Source: Gammaproteobacteria bacterium (GTDB lineage: Bacteria; Pseudomonadota; Gammaproteobacteria; Steroidobacterales; Foliamicaceae). Taken from it: a stretch of DNA of 33,341 bases. The notes beneath the pieces are model-generated. The model ran no database searches. It was not told where the DNA came from and saw only the letters and a program-made list of their open reading frames with translations. The DNA is taken from NCBI GenBank assembly GCA_026707445.1, contig JAPOWV010000038.1, forward strand, positions 1 through 33,341, given 5' to 3'. Made by a program: the position numbers and the translations under genes. How positions within the stretch are numbered: the first letter of the stretch is position 1; the number at the start of each line of letters is the position of its first letter. Shown here one piece after another: positions 24,786 through 31,654 of this stretch.

Positions 24786-25433
24786 TCAGCGCGGCCGTTG
24801 TATCCTTTTGTTGTAACGTATGGGCCTCGCGGCCCGCCGTTCCCATATCGCTGATATTACCGTACTCTGGCGCGCATCCGGCGCGGCTTCGTATAGGAGA
24901 TCGAAGGTGAGGAAATAGGTGTCCATCTCGTCTGGGTGTGTCTCGTATAGGTCTTGGAGAGCATTCCACCATCCTTCAGTTTCCGCTGGGGCGACCTTGT
25001 GGAGTTCTGCCAAGGCCACCTCCGATTTGCTTTCGGTGTGCGCATCTTCCAGTTGTTTGAACTCGTTGGGGGCAGCTGCTTGCAGACGAATCGCCCAGCT
25101 TTGGAATCGCGCCAATTTTTTCGTGGGGAGGGACGCTCGTGCGGAGACAAAAGCTACGGTCTCTTCGGGCGCCGACTCGTAAAGTCGAATGCCGGCGGCT
25201 CTCATTTTGTCTGTTCTTTGTATCCCCAACTCCCGATCAAAATCCTCGGCTTTCTTTGCAAGCTCCGGTCCTTCTTTTATCAACAGGCGCTCCGTCGATG
25301 TCATGCTGAGCCAATCAACAGCGTATTTGCCTCCGTAGACCGCTCCGGCGGCCGCCGCGTAGGCCATGATGAACACGGCCCATCGTAGTATTTGGCGCGG
25401 TCTTTTCGTTGGAGGCAGGTCGTCTTGCTGCAT
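24786..25433 (-). CDS. Membrane-anchored helical repeat protein, unknown
   Basis: The 215-residue protein has a short cytoplasmic N-terminus, one hydrophobic segment (about residues 16-40, ILRWAVFIMAYAAAAGAVYG) and a long soluble helical part. The soluble part repeats an Ala-Pro-Glu pattern about every 30 residues (LYESAPEE, LQAAAPNE, LHKVAPAE, LYEAAPDA), suggesting a helical repeat array. AAGGAG lies eight bases before the ATG. No known family is recognised. It is third in a probable three-gene operon with a Sel1-repeat protein and a small membrane protein. Confidence 0.72.
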   Translation of the reverse strand: MQQDDLPPTKRPRQILRWAVFIMAYAAAAGAVYGGKYAVDWLSMTSTERLLIKEGPELAKKAEDFDRELGIQRTDKMRAAGIRLYESAPEETVAFVSARASLPTKKLARFQSWAIRLQAAAPNEFKQLEDAHTESKSEVALAELHKVAPAETEGWWNALQDLYETHPDEMDTYFLTFDLLYEAAPDARQSTVISAIWERRAARPIRYNKRIQRPR

Positions 25434-25462
25434 GGAGGTTTCTCCTTGATGTGATGGGGCAT

Positions 25463-25993
25463 CTACTTGCTGCCAATGGCCGTCGCGTCAGACAGGAAAT
25501 AGTCTCTCCAGTACGGTCCTTGTGGCCTTGTTTCGACATAGAGGGTGGGATCGCATCCGAGCTCCGCAGCGTCCAAGTAGCGAGCCGCGCCGGCGTGGCC
25601 ATTCGCCGCAGCCTTCTTGATCCATTCGAGAAATCGCCCTTCGTTGCGTGGAGCACCTTCGTCTTGTTCGTAGGAAAGGGCCAAGGCGAATTGTGATTCG
25701 GCAAAACCGGCGGCTGCCGCAACGAAGAACCAATCGACGGCGGCCACGGGGTCGCGGGGCAGCCCAGCGCCGGTGAGGTATGCGTATCCGATAGTGTGTT
25801 GTGCGCCTGGGTGCCCCCACAATGCCAACCATTGCAGGCGGCGGATTGCTTTTTCATATCGTCCTTTGTGAAACCCGCGTAGTGCCCTTTTATAGGTTTT
25901 GGCAATCTTCTTTGCGGAGGGTTGCCCCGCGCGCCTTCTTCCAAAAAAACGGAAGGCTGCGATCTCTAACGGGGCGAGCCATACGCTAGACAC
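25463..25993 (-). CDS. Sel1-like (TPR-type) repeat protein
   Basis: I start at the GTG at 25993, six bases after TTAGGAGGG and just past the stop of the upstream gene. The ATG at 26023 would lie inside that gene without a ribosome site. The 176-residue protein has at least two Sel1-like repeats: GAQHTIGYAYLTGAGLPRD through AAAAGF, and AESQFALALSYEQDEGAPRN through AAANGHAGAARYL. Sel1 repeats form helix-pair scaffolds for protein binding and are common in exported or envelope proteins. A basic N-terminal stretch (GRRRAGQPSAKKIAKTYKRA) precedes the repeats. Its binding partner is unknown. Confidence 0.82.
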   Translation of the reverse strand: MSSVWLAPLEIAAFRFFGRRRAGQPSAKKIAKTYKRALRGFHKGRYEKAIRRLQWLALWGHPGAQHTIGYAYLTGAGLPRDPVAAVDWFFVAAAAGFAESQFALALSYEQDEGAPRNEGRFLEWIKKAAANGHAGAARYLDAAELGCDPTLYVETRPQGPYWRDYFLSDATAIGSK

Positions 25994-25994
25994 G

Positions 25995-26414
25995 CTAGAC
26001 CCTCCTAACGCCCTTGCGCCCATATCGTCTTGACACTCGTACCGCTCCCGCAGGCGATGTTTGGTACAGGTGTTCCTCCTCTGGAGTTTCCTTCTTGGCG
26101 TTTGCGGCGTCCCGTCTCTCTTTACGCCAACGGGCCACTTTGCGCCGAACTAACGCGATTGGGGGGATGGCGGCGAGAACAAGCACGGCCGACTGGAAGG
26201 TTATTGCGTAGCCCAACGCCCAATTGATCTCACCGCCGTCGGCCTTACCAAAGGCGCTCAAAGCCCCTGACACGATCCATCCGGCCGCGACGGCAACTGG
26301 CATCTTCCATCTGCCTTCCATTTTTCGTAGCAGGGTCACTTTGACGAGTAGCGCAAGAATCCATACGGGGAGCATTCCGCCAACGATAGAGCCGATGTAA
26401 AAGGAGGTGTTCAT
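25995..26414 (-). CDS. Small membrane protein, three predicted helices, unknown
   Basis: The 139-residue protein has hydrophobic segments near residues 5-30, 38-55 and 65-90, followed by a highly basic, charged tail (RRKVARWRKERRDAANAKKE and later RRYGRKGVRRV). GGAG lies ten bases before the ATG. Its TAG stop is immediately followed by the GTG start of the Sel1 gene. No family is recognised. It is the first gene of the minus-strand trio and is divergent from the PIN toxin-antitoxin operon. Confidence 0.7.
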   Translation of the reverse strand: MNTSFYIGSIVGGMLPVWILALLVKVTLLRKMEGRWKMPVAVAAGWIVSGALSAFGKADGGEINWALGYAITFQSAVLVLAAIPPIALVRRKVARWRKERRDAANAKKETPEEEHLYQTSPAGAVRVSRRYGRKGVRRV

Positions 26415-26610
26415 CTGCGCAGTTCTCCAGAGTGGTGGGCTCCACTTCGGCCCGGATTACCTCACGCCGCTGATCTTCCCCCCATAAACCGGTCCATTCG
26501 GGCTGAGGATTTTCCCATTATCCTGAACCGAAGGAGGTCCCCAACAACCTGTCTCTCCCGACGTTGGTGACAATCCGGGTTGTCTCGTCTAGAATCTGCG
26601 TATGCGTTTA

Positions 26611-26624
26611 TGTGTTTATACACA
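26611..26624. promoter_or_regulatory. Palindrome TGTGTTTATACACA, candidate operator of the RHH-PIN operon
   Basis: TGTGT and ACACA form a five-base inverted repeat with a four-base AT centre, 15 bases before the antitoxin ATG. Ribbon-helix-helix antitoxins usually bind short palindromes in their own promoter, so autoregulation is a reasonable reading. The site lies close to the ribosome site (AAGAGG), so binding would block initiation of transcription or early elongation. Confidence 0.45.
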
Positions 26625-26639
26625 AATAAGAGGCCCGAT

Positions 26640-26876
26640 ATGACACGCTGGAATCTCGTCATTTCCGATGACACCGACCGTTCCGTAAGGAGTTACCTCG
26701 CCAGAACCGGTGGCAAGAAGGGTGACTTGTCGCGATTCGTCGATCGTGCGGTGCGGCAGGCCATATTCTGGGAAACGCTCGAATCGGTCTGGCAACGAAA
26801 CAAGGGGCTTACTCCGGGCGAGACTCAGGTCCTCGCCGATGAGGCGGTGAGGCAAGTCCGTGCGAGTCGTTCTTGA
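26640..26876 (+). CDS. Ribbon-helix-helix antitoxin of a PIN toxin
   Basis: The start is the ATG at 26640, with AAGAGG nine bases upstream; a longer frame from 26580 has no ribosome site. The 78-residue protein starts MTRWNLVISDDTDRSVRSYL with an RHH strand (WNLVIS) and two helices (DRSVRSYLARTG; SRFVDRAVRQAIFWETL). The C-terminal tail should wrap the toxin. Its last 17 bases overlap the toxin gene. This RHH plus COG1569-type PIN pairing is a known type II toxin-antitoxin arrangement. Confidence 0.85.
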   Translation: MTRWNLVISDDTDRSVRSYLARTGGKKGDLSRFVDRAVRQAIFWETLESVWQRNKGLTPGETQVLADEAVRQVRASRS

Positions 26877-27288
26877 CACCAATGTCCTGATCAGCGCCTT
26901 GATTTCGGGTTCCGGCCCGCCTGGACAGCTTCTTTCCGCGGTAAAGCGCGGCGACTTGGCGCTCGTGACATCCGAATATCAGCTTGACGAACTGCGGCAA
27001 GTGCTCGCACGCGAAAAATTGCGACCGTATATCAGGCCCGAGGAGGCGCAGGATCTGATTGACAACCTGGAGGCGGCAGGAACCTTGATCTCCGAGTTGC
27101 CTGAGTGCGAGCTTTCACCTGACCCCGCCGACAATCCCATACTTGTGACCGCGATCGCCGGAAAGGCGAACCTGATCGTTTCGGGAGATAAAACTGACAT
27201 GCTTGCACTGGGGCAGGCGGGCGGTATTCGGATTGTCTCTCCGGCCTCGGCTCTGTCGGAACTCGTTCGCGCTGGCCGCAGGGATTGA
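26860..27288 (+). CDS. PIN-domain ribonuclease toxin (VapC-like, COG1569 type)
   Basis: The 142-residue PIN protein starts at a GTG inside the antitoxin gene. Acidic metal ligands fit the family: Asp6 (VVLDTNVLISAL), Glu44 (YQLDELRQVL), Asp91 (DPADNPIL) and Asp110 (VSGDKTDML). PIN toxins cut RNA, often tRNA or rRNA. The reading frame is intact from start to stop, so the pair looks functional. Downstream, to 27461, there is about 170 bases without a gene. Confidence 0.9.
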   Translation: MRVVLDTNVLISALISGSGPPGQLLSAVKRGDLALVTSEYQLDELRQVLAREKLRPYIRPEEAQDLIDNLEAAGTLISELPECELSPDPADNPILVTAIAGKANLIVSGDKTDMLALGQAGGIRIVSPASALSELVRAGRRD

Positions 27289-27448
27289 GTTTGTCAGTCC
27301 GGCAGATTCCCGGCGGCTATGCGTTCGCTGCCCAAGCGCAAACAGCCTGCTGCCTGACGCCTGACGCAGAAACGGCCAGCGGCCGAAGTTGCGCCTGAGC
27401 GGCTCTTGCTTGCCACGCCGCCACCCGGCTCGCTCAGATCGCCCACCC

Positions 27449-27454
27449 TATAAT
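27449..27454 (+). promoter_or_regulatory. -10 box TATAAT directly before the AbiE-like operon; likely leaderless
   Basis: A perfect TATAAT ends seven bases before the ATG at 27462. Transcription would begin at or within a base or two of the start codon. No purine-rich ribosome site is present in the 20 bases before the ATG. This combination suggests a leaderless mRNA. A clear -35 is not seen at normal spacing. Confidence 0.5.
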
Positions 27455-27461
27455 TCCGCAA

Positions 27462-27917
27462 ATGCCCCCCCGGCCTGCAGAAGAATGGGACCCCAAAGCC
27501 ATTGCCTCGCAGTTGCGCGGCGATGAGGACTTCCGCGGAGAGCGGGCAACCAGGCCCTTCCCTTACGACGCGGAACGCATCGAAGCAGTCATCATGCACA
27601 TCCAGGCGGGCAGCCTGCATAAGGTCCGTCCCGAGGACGCGCGCCGCGCCTTTGCCGAAGGAACGGTCGGAACCGCCGCCCTCGACACGGCTCTCTGCTC
27701 ACTCCTCTCCGAACTGGAACGCGCCGAACTGCTGGAAGTTTTCCAGTGGTGCGGCGCCCCGCCCCGGTCCATCGCGGCCTTCTTCCGGGCGCAGGCCCGC
27801 TTCTCCTGGACGGTCCCCTGGGTGCTGAACACCATGAGCGACAAGGGCTGCGTAGAGCTTCCCTTTGCTATTGAGAAGCGGGTTCTGGCAGGTGACTTCG
27901 GCTACATGGGCGCGTGA
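27462..27917 (+). CDS. Probable antitoxin partner of the AbiEii-like protein
   Basis: The 151-residue protein is encoded directly upstream of, and overlapping (GTGA), an AbiEii-family nucleotidyltransferase. That is the position of the antitoxin in type IV AbiE-like systems. I do not see the classic AbiEi winged-helix motif. The sequence is mostly helical, with FPYDAERIEAVIMHIQAGSL, ALDTALCSLLSELERAELLE and WTVPWVLNTMSDKG. It may be a different antitoxin family paired with the same toxin fold. The start is chosen from the TATAAT box and the lack of alternatives. Confidence 0.7.
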   Translation: MPPRPAEEWDPKAIASQLRGDEDFRGERATRPFPYDAERIEAVIMHIQAGSLHKVRPEDARRAFAEGTVGTAALDTALCSLLSELERAELLEVFQWCGAPPRSIAAFFRAQARFSWTVPWVLNTMSDKGCVELPFAIEKRVLAGDFGYMGA

Positions 27918-28621
27918 AAACCGTCGCCCTGCCCCCGCCGCTCGGCGATAGCCTCGCTTCCCTGCTCAAGGCGGTGGACGGCGCCATCAAGGAGCACGAA
28001 CTCCGGCTGGGGGGCGGCACCGCACTGGCCGCCCTGTGGAAACACCGTTTCAGCACCGACATCGACCTCGCCTGCGACCCCCAGGTGTTCGAGCGGGCCT
28101 TTTCTCCAGAGGGGCGGGCTGCGCTGCGTGAACGGCTGCGCCAATCGAGGGAAAACACGCCCGACTCCGTTTTGGCCATCCGGCTTTCATTCGGCATCGT
28201 CGGCTGGAAGACGCCCGTCGGTCCGGTGAGCATCGTTCCGTCGAGATTGCCTGCCCACCCCTCTCCCTGGTCCAATCTGAAGGTCGAAGGGACGGACGTG
28301 CGCCTTGCCACCGTAGAGGCCATCCTGAAGGGCAAGATTCACGGCAGGCTGCTTGCCAAAGGAATCGCCACCCAAAGGGACGGCTACGACCTGGCGGTGG
28401 CTTTGCGCCGCAGCCCCAAGGCAGCGCACAGCGTATTGGCCGAAGCGCATCCCGAACAATTGCAGGAGGCGCTGGCCGCGGCGGAAAATCAGCCGAAGGG
28501 CGGACGCACCCTCATCAACCCCGCCTACCCGGAGATCGCAGCCGACCCTTGGGGCGAGGCAAGGAAAGGGCTGGCCAAAGTGCTCACCTCCTCTGACGGC
28601 GGCGAGATCGGCAGGCGATAG
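27914..28621 (+). CDS. AbiEii-type nucleotidyltransferase toxin
   Basis: The 235-residue protein has the AbiEii/AbiGii nucleotidyltransferase signature. LRLGGGTALAALWKHRFSTD holds the GG-T motif at about 33-36, and DIDLACD supplies Asp49 and Asp51. Later come VEAILKGKIHGRLLAKG and QRDGYDLAVALR, with the family's K/D pattern (RDxxDL). Such proteins inactivate tRNAs or other targets by nucleotide transfer and act in toxin-antitoxin or phage abortive infection. The GTG start overlaps the upstream stop. After its TAG, a GC-rich hairpin (28624-28640) without a T-run could slow transcription; the rest of the gap to 28832 shows nothing. Confidence 0.87.
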   Translation: MKTVALPPPLGDSLASLLKAVDGAIKEHELRLGGGTALAALWKHRFSTDIDLACDPQVFERAFSPEGRAALRERLRQSRENTPDSVLAIRLSFGIVGWKTPVGPVSIVPSRLPAHPSPWSNLKVEGTDVRLATVEAILKGKIHGRLLAKGIATQRDGYDLAVALRRSPKAAHSVLAEAHPEQLQEALAAAENQPKGGRTLINPAYPEIAADPWGEARKGLAKVLTSSDGGEIGRR

Positions 28622-28832
28622 TGCCCGGCGGCCGGCCGGGCCTTCATTGCTGGCGAAACCAGCCGATTTCGCAGGTGCTACACCCCTCGGTCCAGTCGAA
28701 TCTGCCCACTATGTCGATTACAGCGACCTGTTCTTCAGGCTTCTGCCGTGCGGCCCCTCCTTTGCGCATCCCGGGACGACAATCACTCTACGGCGATTCT
28801 AGCGGCGTATCTGGGGCATCCGTGAGGGCAAA

Positions 28833-30557
28833 TTACGGCTGGTTGTCGTCCCTCTCGCAGTCGAATATTTTTTCGGGACTGCGCCGCTCTCCTTCCTCGG
28901 CGTCGGTGAAGTCGTAATACCGACCAAAGCGCCCCTCGATGGTCAGTTGGAGGTCCGGGCAGGCATAGGGATGGGGTGGAAAACGCAAGGTACGTTCCGT
29001 TCCCAAAGCGTCGATGTACACGAACGGGTAGTGGGTTCCGCCCACTCCTTTGATCCGGGCGATCTCATGCTTTGGGCTGATTATGATTTGCAGATCCGAG
29101 ATGCCTGTGGAGCATCTCCACCGTTCTACCGATCCGTCCTCTCTCATCAACGATTCGATTGCGGCTTCGAGCGGGGCTCCTTCAGGCTCGCCAGTATATT
29201 GTGTAACGAGTCTTTTTCTGCAAGCAAATTCTCTGCGTGGGGTGGTCGTCTGTAGCGGATCGGCACCTGCGTCAAGCAGCAATGTAGCAATTTCTGGCCT
29301 CTTCGCGCGAAGGGCGCTGTATAGGGGAGTCTGCCTTTGAGGGAACAAGGCGTCAGATTCCACGGCCCGGTCTGCTGGCGCGCCTGCGTCAAGCAGCAAT
29401 GTAGCAATTTCGTTCCGAATTGCTATTGTCTTTTCGCTTTCTCCGCCAAATCGGGTGGAAACCAGAAAGAGAGGAGAAGTTTCCGCATTGAACCCGCCAG
29501 GTTCGGTCTCTACATCAAGAAGGGTTTTCACCACTTCGATGTCTGCGTGCTTGACGGCGTGTGCCAACTCGATGAACCAACTCAACTTGCTGTCTGTTCC
29601 ATTGTCTATCAGAAGGCGAATTATTTGCATTCTGCGAGAGTTGGTTTCTTCTCGGCCTTCTCCCAGATCCGAAGAGAAATCGCGGTACGCAATTGCAGCC
29701 ATCATTGGCGACTGGTCTTCTTCGGTGTGTCTGATATGTGGGTCAGCGCCGTGTTCTAACAGAAGGCGAACAAGCCCGTCGTTGGCGTAAAAGCCAGAGG
29801 CCATGACTAGGACTGGGGTCTCGTCGTGAACGCCACCAGGTGCATCGGGGTCAGCGCCGTGTTCTAGAAGGATTCGAGCAACTTCAGGTTCAGAACTGCC
29901 TGACAAAAGCCTGCGGGTGGGCGGGTCTTCGGGCCCATACATGACATCCGGGTTGGCTCCCGCCGAGAGAATCATGTACATGGCGTCGCGTCGGTATGTC
30001 CCCATCAGCCCGTCTGCTGTCATTGCTAAAAGCGGCCAGTCCTCTTCATTCAACTGGTCCAGCGCGCTTCCGCCGTTTATCTTGCTGATGTATTTTTGCA
30101 GGCGGGGAAGGAATTCAGGGAATTGTTGAGCCATCACACGCTTGTATAGGTCTTGGACCGCTTCTTCCCTGGACGACTCGGATGTGCCGTAGTTGTCCAA
30201 GACCAAGGACGGAAACGCCAATTCGCTCAAAGTTTCTTGGGTGTACTCCCCGTTGGTCCATTGCTCTACCAAAGGGGCCACGGCTTCTTCGATGGCGGTG
30301 CCGAGGTCGTAGAACATTTGCCATGCATCGCGCAGGGGCGCGGGCGCGGTGCTCGATGCAGCCCGTCGTGCTGCGAGTCGTTCTTCTTCCTCGCGCTTCT
30401 CGCGCGCCCGGCGTTCCCGGCGTTCCCAGAAACTCTCCACATCGAGTCGGTCGTCGGCGTCAACTTGATCCCCTGCGGCTTGCTGAGCACTCAGGTCGGT
30501 GGAACAAAGAGCGGTCCCCAGCATCAGGGCGGCCATTGCAAGGGTGAATTTGCTAAT
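28833..30557 (-). CDS. Exported ankyrin-repeat protein, probable ATT start
   Basis: I start at the ATT at 30557, because AGGAG lies seven bases before it. The first in-frame ATG (30536) is 28 bases from that site and would cut the basic N-region off the signal peptide. From ATT the protein is 574 residues, with signal peptide ISKFTLAMAALMLGTALC. A charged Arg/Glu coiled-coil-like stretch follows (about 42-62). Six or so ankyrin repeats follow, shown by ARILLEHGADPDAPG, VRLLLEHGADPHIRH, IRLLIDNGTDSK, VKTLLDVETEP, ATLLLDAGAPAD and ATLLLDAGADPLQ. The C-terminal ~120 residues are a separate domain with several Cys. Exported ankyrin proteins mediate envelope or host protein contacts; the target is unknown. 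The start codon follows the DUF4145 gene by 12 bases. Confidence 0.82.
   Translation of the reverse strand: MSKFTLAMAALMLGTALCSTDLSAQQAAGDQVDADDRLDVESFWERRERRAREKREEEERLAARRAASSTAPAPLRDAWQMFYDLGTAIEEAVAPLVEQWTNGEYTQETLSELAFPSLVLDNYGTSESSREEAVQDLYKRVMAQQFPEFLPRLQKYISKINGGSALDQLNEEDWPLLAMTADGLMGTYRRDAMYMILSAGANPDVMYGPEDPPTRRLLSGSSEPEVARILLEHGADPDAPGGVHDETPVLVMASGFYANDGLVRLLLEHGADPHIRHTEEDQSPMMAAIAYRDFSSDLGEGREETNSRRMQIIRLLIDNGTDSKLSWFIELAHAVKHADIEVVKTLLDVETEPGGFNAETSPLFLVSTRFGGESEKTIAIRNEIATLLLDAGAPADRAVESDALFPQRQTPLYSALRAKRPEIATLLLDAGADPLQTTTPRREFACRKRLVTQYTGEPEGAPLEAAIESLMREDGSVERWRCSTGISDLQIIISPKHEIARIKGVGGTHYPFVYIDALGTERTLRFPPHPYACPDLQLTIEGRFGRYYDFTDAEEGERRSPEKIFDCERDDNQP
29266..29411. repeat. 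Duplicated 29-bp segment inside the ankyrin gene
   Basis: Positions 29266-29294 and 29383-29411 are identical (CCTGCGTCAAGCAGCAATGT followed by AGCAATTTC on the plus strand). They are 117 bases apart, exactly 39 codons. Both encode the ATLLLDAGA helix of two ankyrin repeats. The perfect DNA match points to recent repeat duplication or gene conversion within the gene. Confidence 0.9.
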
Positions 30558-30564
30558 GGGAGTT

Positions 30565-30571
30565 CTCCTTT
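30565..30571 (-). promoter_or_regulatory. Ribosome-binding site AAAGGAG overlapping a stop codon
   Basis: The minus-strand sequence TAAAGGAG contains the stop of the DUF4145 gene (TAA, 30572-30570) and a strong Shine-Dalgarno. Seven bases later comes ATT, in frame with the ankyrin protein. No ATG, GTG or TTG lies at usable distance, so this site decides the unusual start. Confidence 0.65.
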
Positions 30572-31193
30572 AGGGCGATGGTGGGGGAGATTCTTTGGAT
30601 TGAGATTTCATGCAAGGGAGCGTGTACACAAAGCGGAGGATTTCCTTTGTGTAATTTTTTGCTGTCTCGACATGTTCCCGTTCGATGGGGTGGTTGTGTA
30701 GTGAATTGTTCCCCGTAATAAACACGACCTTCGCCATCTCGTCGAGCGGGGACGGAAGGCGCCCTTCCGCTTTTGCTCTCTCAATCCTTTTGTCGGCCGA
30801 CGGCCTTTTACGTCCTTCAGGTCCCGGAAAGGTCATTTCCAAAACGGCGCGGAAGTCTGCCGGCGCAGATACCCATCGGGAAGAACGGAGGTTCATTGCC
30901 CCGCTTGCGTATCGTTCCGCTATTTTGTCCGGGGTGTGCTTTGGAGCATACAAGTTCGGCGGGTGTGGAAACACGAAAGTTCTCTCCGCTCTTCGGGTAA
31001 CAACTACGCCGCGTTCGCAATGGGGGCAGGAATAATATGCCTCCCGATTATCGGCTGCCTGTCCAGCCACGAAAAATCGGTGTTCGCGTTCAGACATCTT
31101 AAGAGGTCTTTCTTTTTCGAGAACGAACTCCACATGACTCTCACAGTAAGGGCATGTTTTCGGCGCGGAGGGCGGAGGGCTGCGGTAGTTCAT
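30570..31193 (-). CDS. Zinc-ribbon, DUF4145-like protein
   Basis: The 207-residue protein begins with two CxxC pairs, CPYC (about residues 14-17) and CPHC (about 56-59), a likely zinc ribbon. The C-terminal part matches the pattern of DUF4145: DEMAKVVFITGNNSLHNHPI followed by EREHVETAKNYTKEILRFVYTL. DUF4145 proteins occur beside restriction systems and other defence genes, but their function is not established. The gene is followed by the ankyrin gene with an overlapping stop/ribosome site, so the pair forms an operon. GGAG lies 11 bases before the ATG. Confidence 0.75.
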   Translation of the reverse strand: MNYRSPPPSAPKTCPYCESHVEFVLEKERPLKMSEREHRFFVAGQAADNREAYYSCPHCERGVVVTRRAERTFVFPHPPNLYAPKHTPDKIAERYASGAMNLRSSRWVSAPADFRAVLEMTFPGPEGRKRPSADKRIERAKAEGRLPSPLDEMAKVVFITGNNSLHNHPIEREHVETAKNYTKEILRFVYTLPCMKSQSKESPPPSP

Positions 31194-31351
31194 TGTTCAG
31201 CTTTCTCCGTTTTGGTTGCGCCGACCAAGATTACCACCCGCCTCTCCGGTCAATGGCGCGAGCGTTCGGCTCGCCGACGTGATCTGCCTAACCCTGACAG
31301 GCGGAAATGCGGTAATTCTAACCTTCGCAGGCGCCCCGAACCGTTCCCGCC

Positions 31352-31477
31352 TTAATGCCGAAGCCCGGGCGCGGACGACGCGCCGACTTCCAGTCTGAAA
31401 TAAAAGCCTTCCTGCGATTGCGCTACCGAGAGGGACGACGCAAGGGACAGTGCTACGAGCAACAGCGTCGGCTTGTA
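31352..31477 (-). pseudogene. N-terminal fragment of the outer-membrane beta-barrel gene
   Basis: The minus strand encodes YKPTLLLVALSLASSLSVAQ, a signal peptide, then SQEGFYFRLEVGASSAPG and a stop (TAA). This lines up with the start of the fragment at 23453-23642 (AQAQAGF then LGLEIGVASAP). The equivalent start ATG is changed to TAC. An in-frame ATG upstream (31516 or 31528) would give only an odd leader. All but the first strand of the barrel is gone. Between here and the DUF4145 gene (31194-31351) nothing is recognised. Confidence 0.7.
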
Positions 31478-31527
31478 GTCGTGACCGAATGTGCAGTCGT
31501 CGTAAACGCGGAGCATCGCCGTGCCCA

Positions 31528-31572
31528 TTATGGTTTCAGGGCTTCCTCAAACTTGCGAACCGCGCTGTCAAG
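31528..31572 (-). pseudogene. Short 3' fragment of an unidentified gene
   Basis: The minus strand reads LDSAVRKFEEALKP before TAA, a plausible amphipathic C-terminus of a small protein. It begins exactly where homology with hicA ends, so it marks the right-hand recombination breakpoint. The parent gene is not in the window. Confidence 0.35.
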
Positions 31573-31654
31573 AATGACTTCCGCGTATCCGTTTCAATTG
31601 CCAGCCCTTTGATTCAAGCACCCGGCACATCCGTTTGCCGCTGACGGATTTCAC
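31568..31654 (-). pseudogene. Truncated hicA (right copy)
   Basis: The GTG start, overlapping the hicB stop, and the first 27 codons match hicA-L (MKSVSGKRMCRVLESKGW, then KRIRGSH). After the GSH motif only one codon follows before a stop at 31570-31568. The C-terminal strands and helix needed for RNA binding are missing, so no toxin is made. Confidence 0.88.

Noticed and set aside
12888..31572. An integrase or transposase driving the ssrA-linked islands
   Set aside because: I looked for tyrosine or serine recombinase and DDE motifs in all plausible genes of the region and found none, so the mobility mechanism stays inferred.
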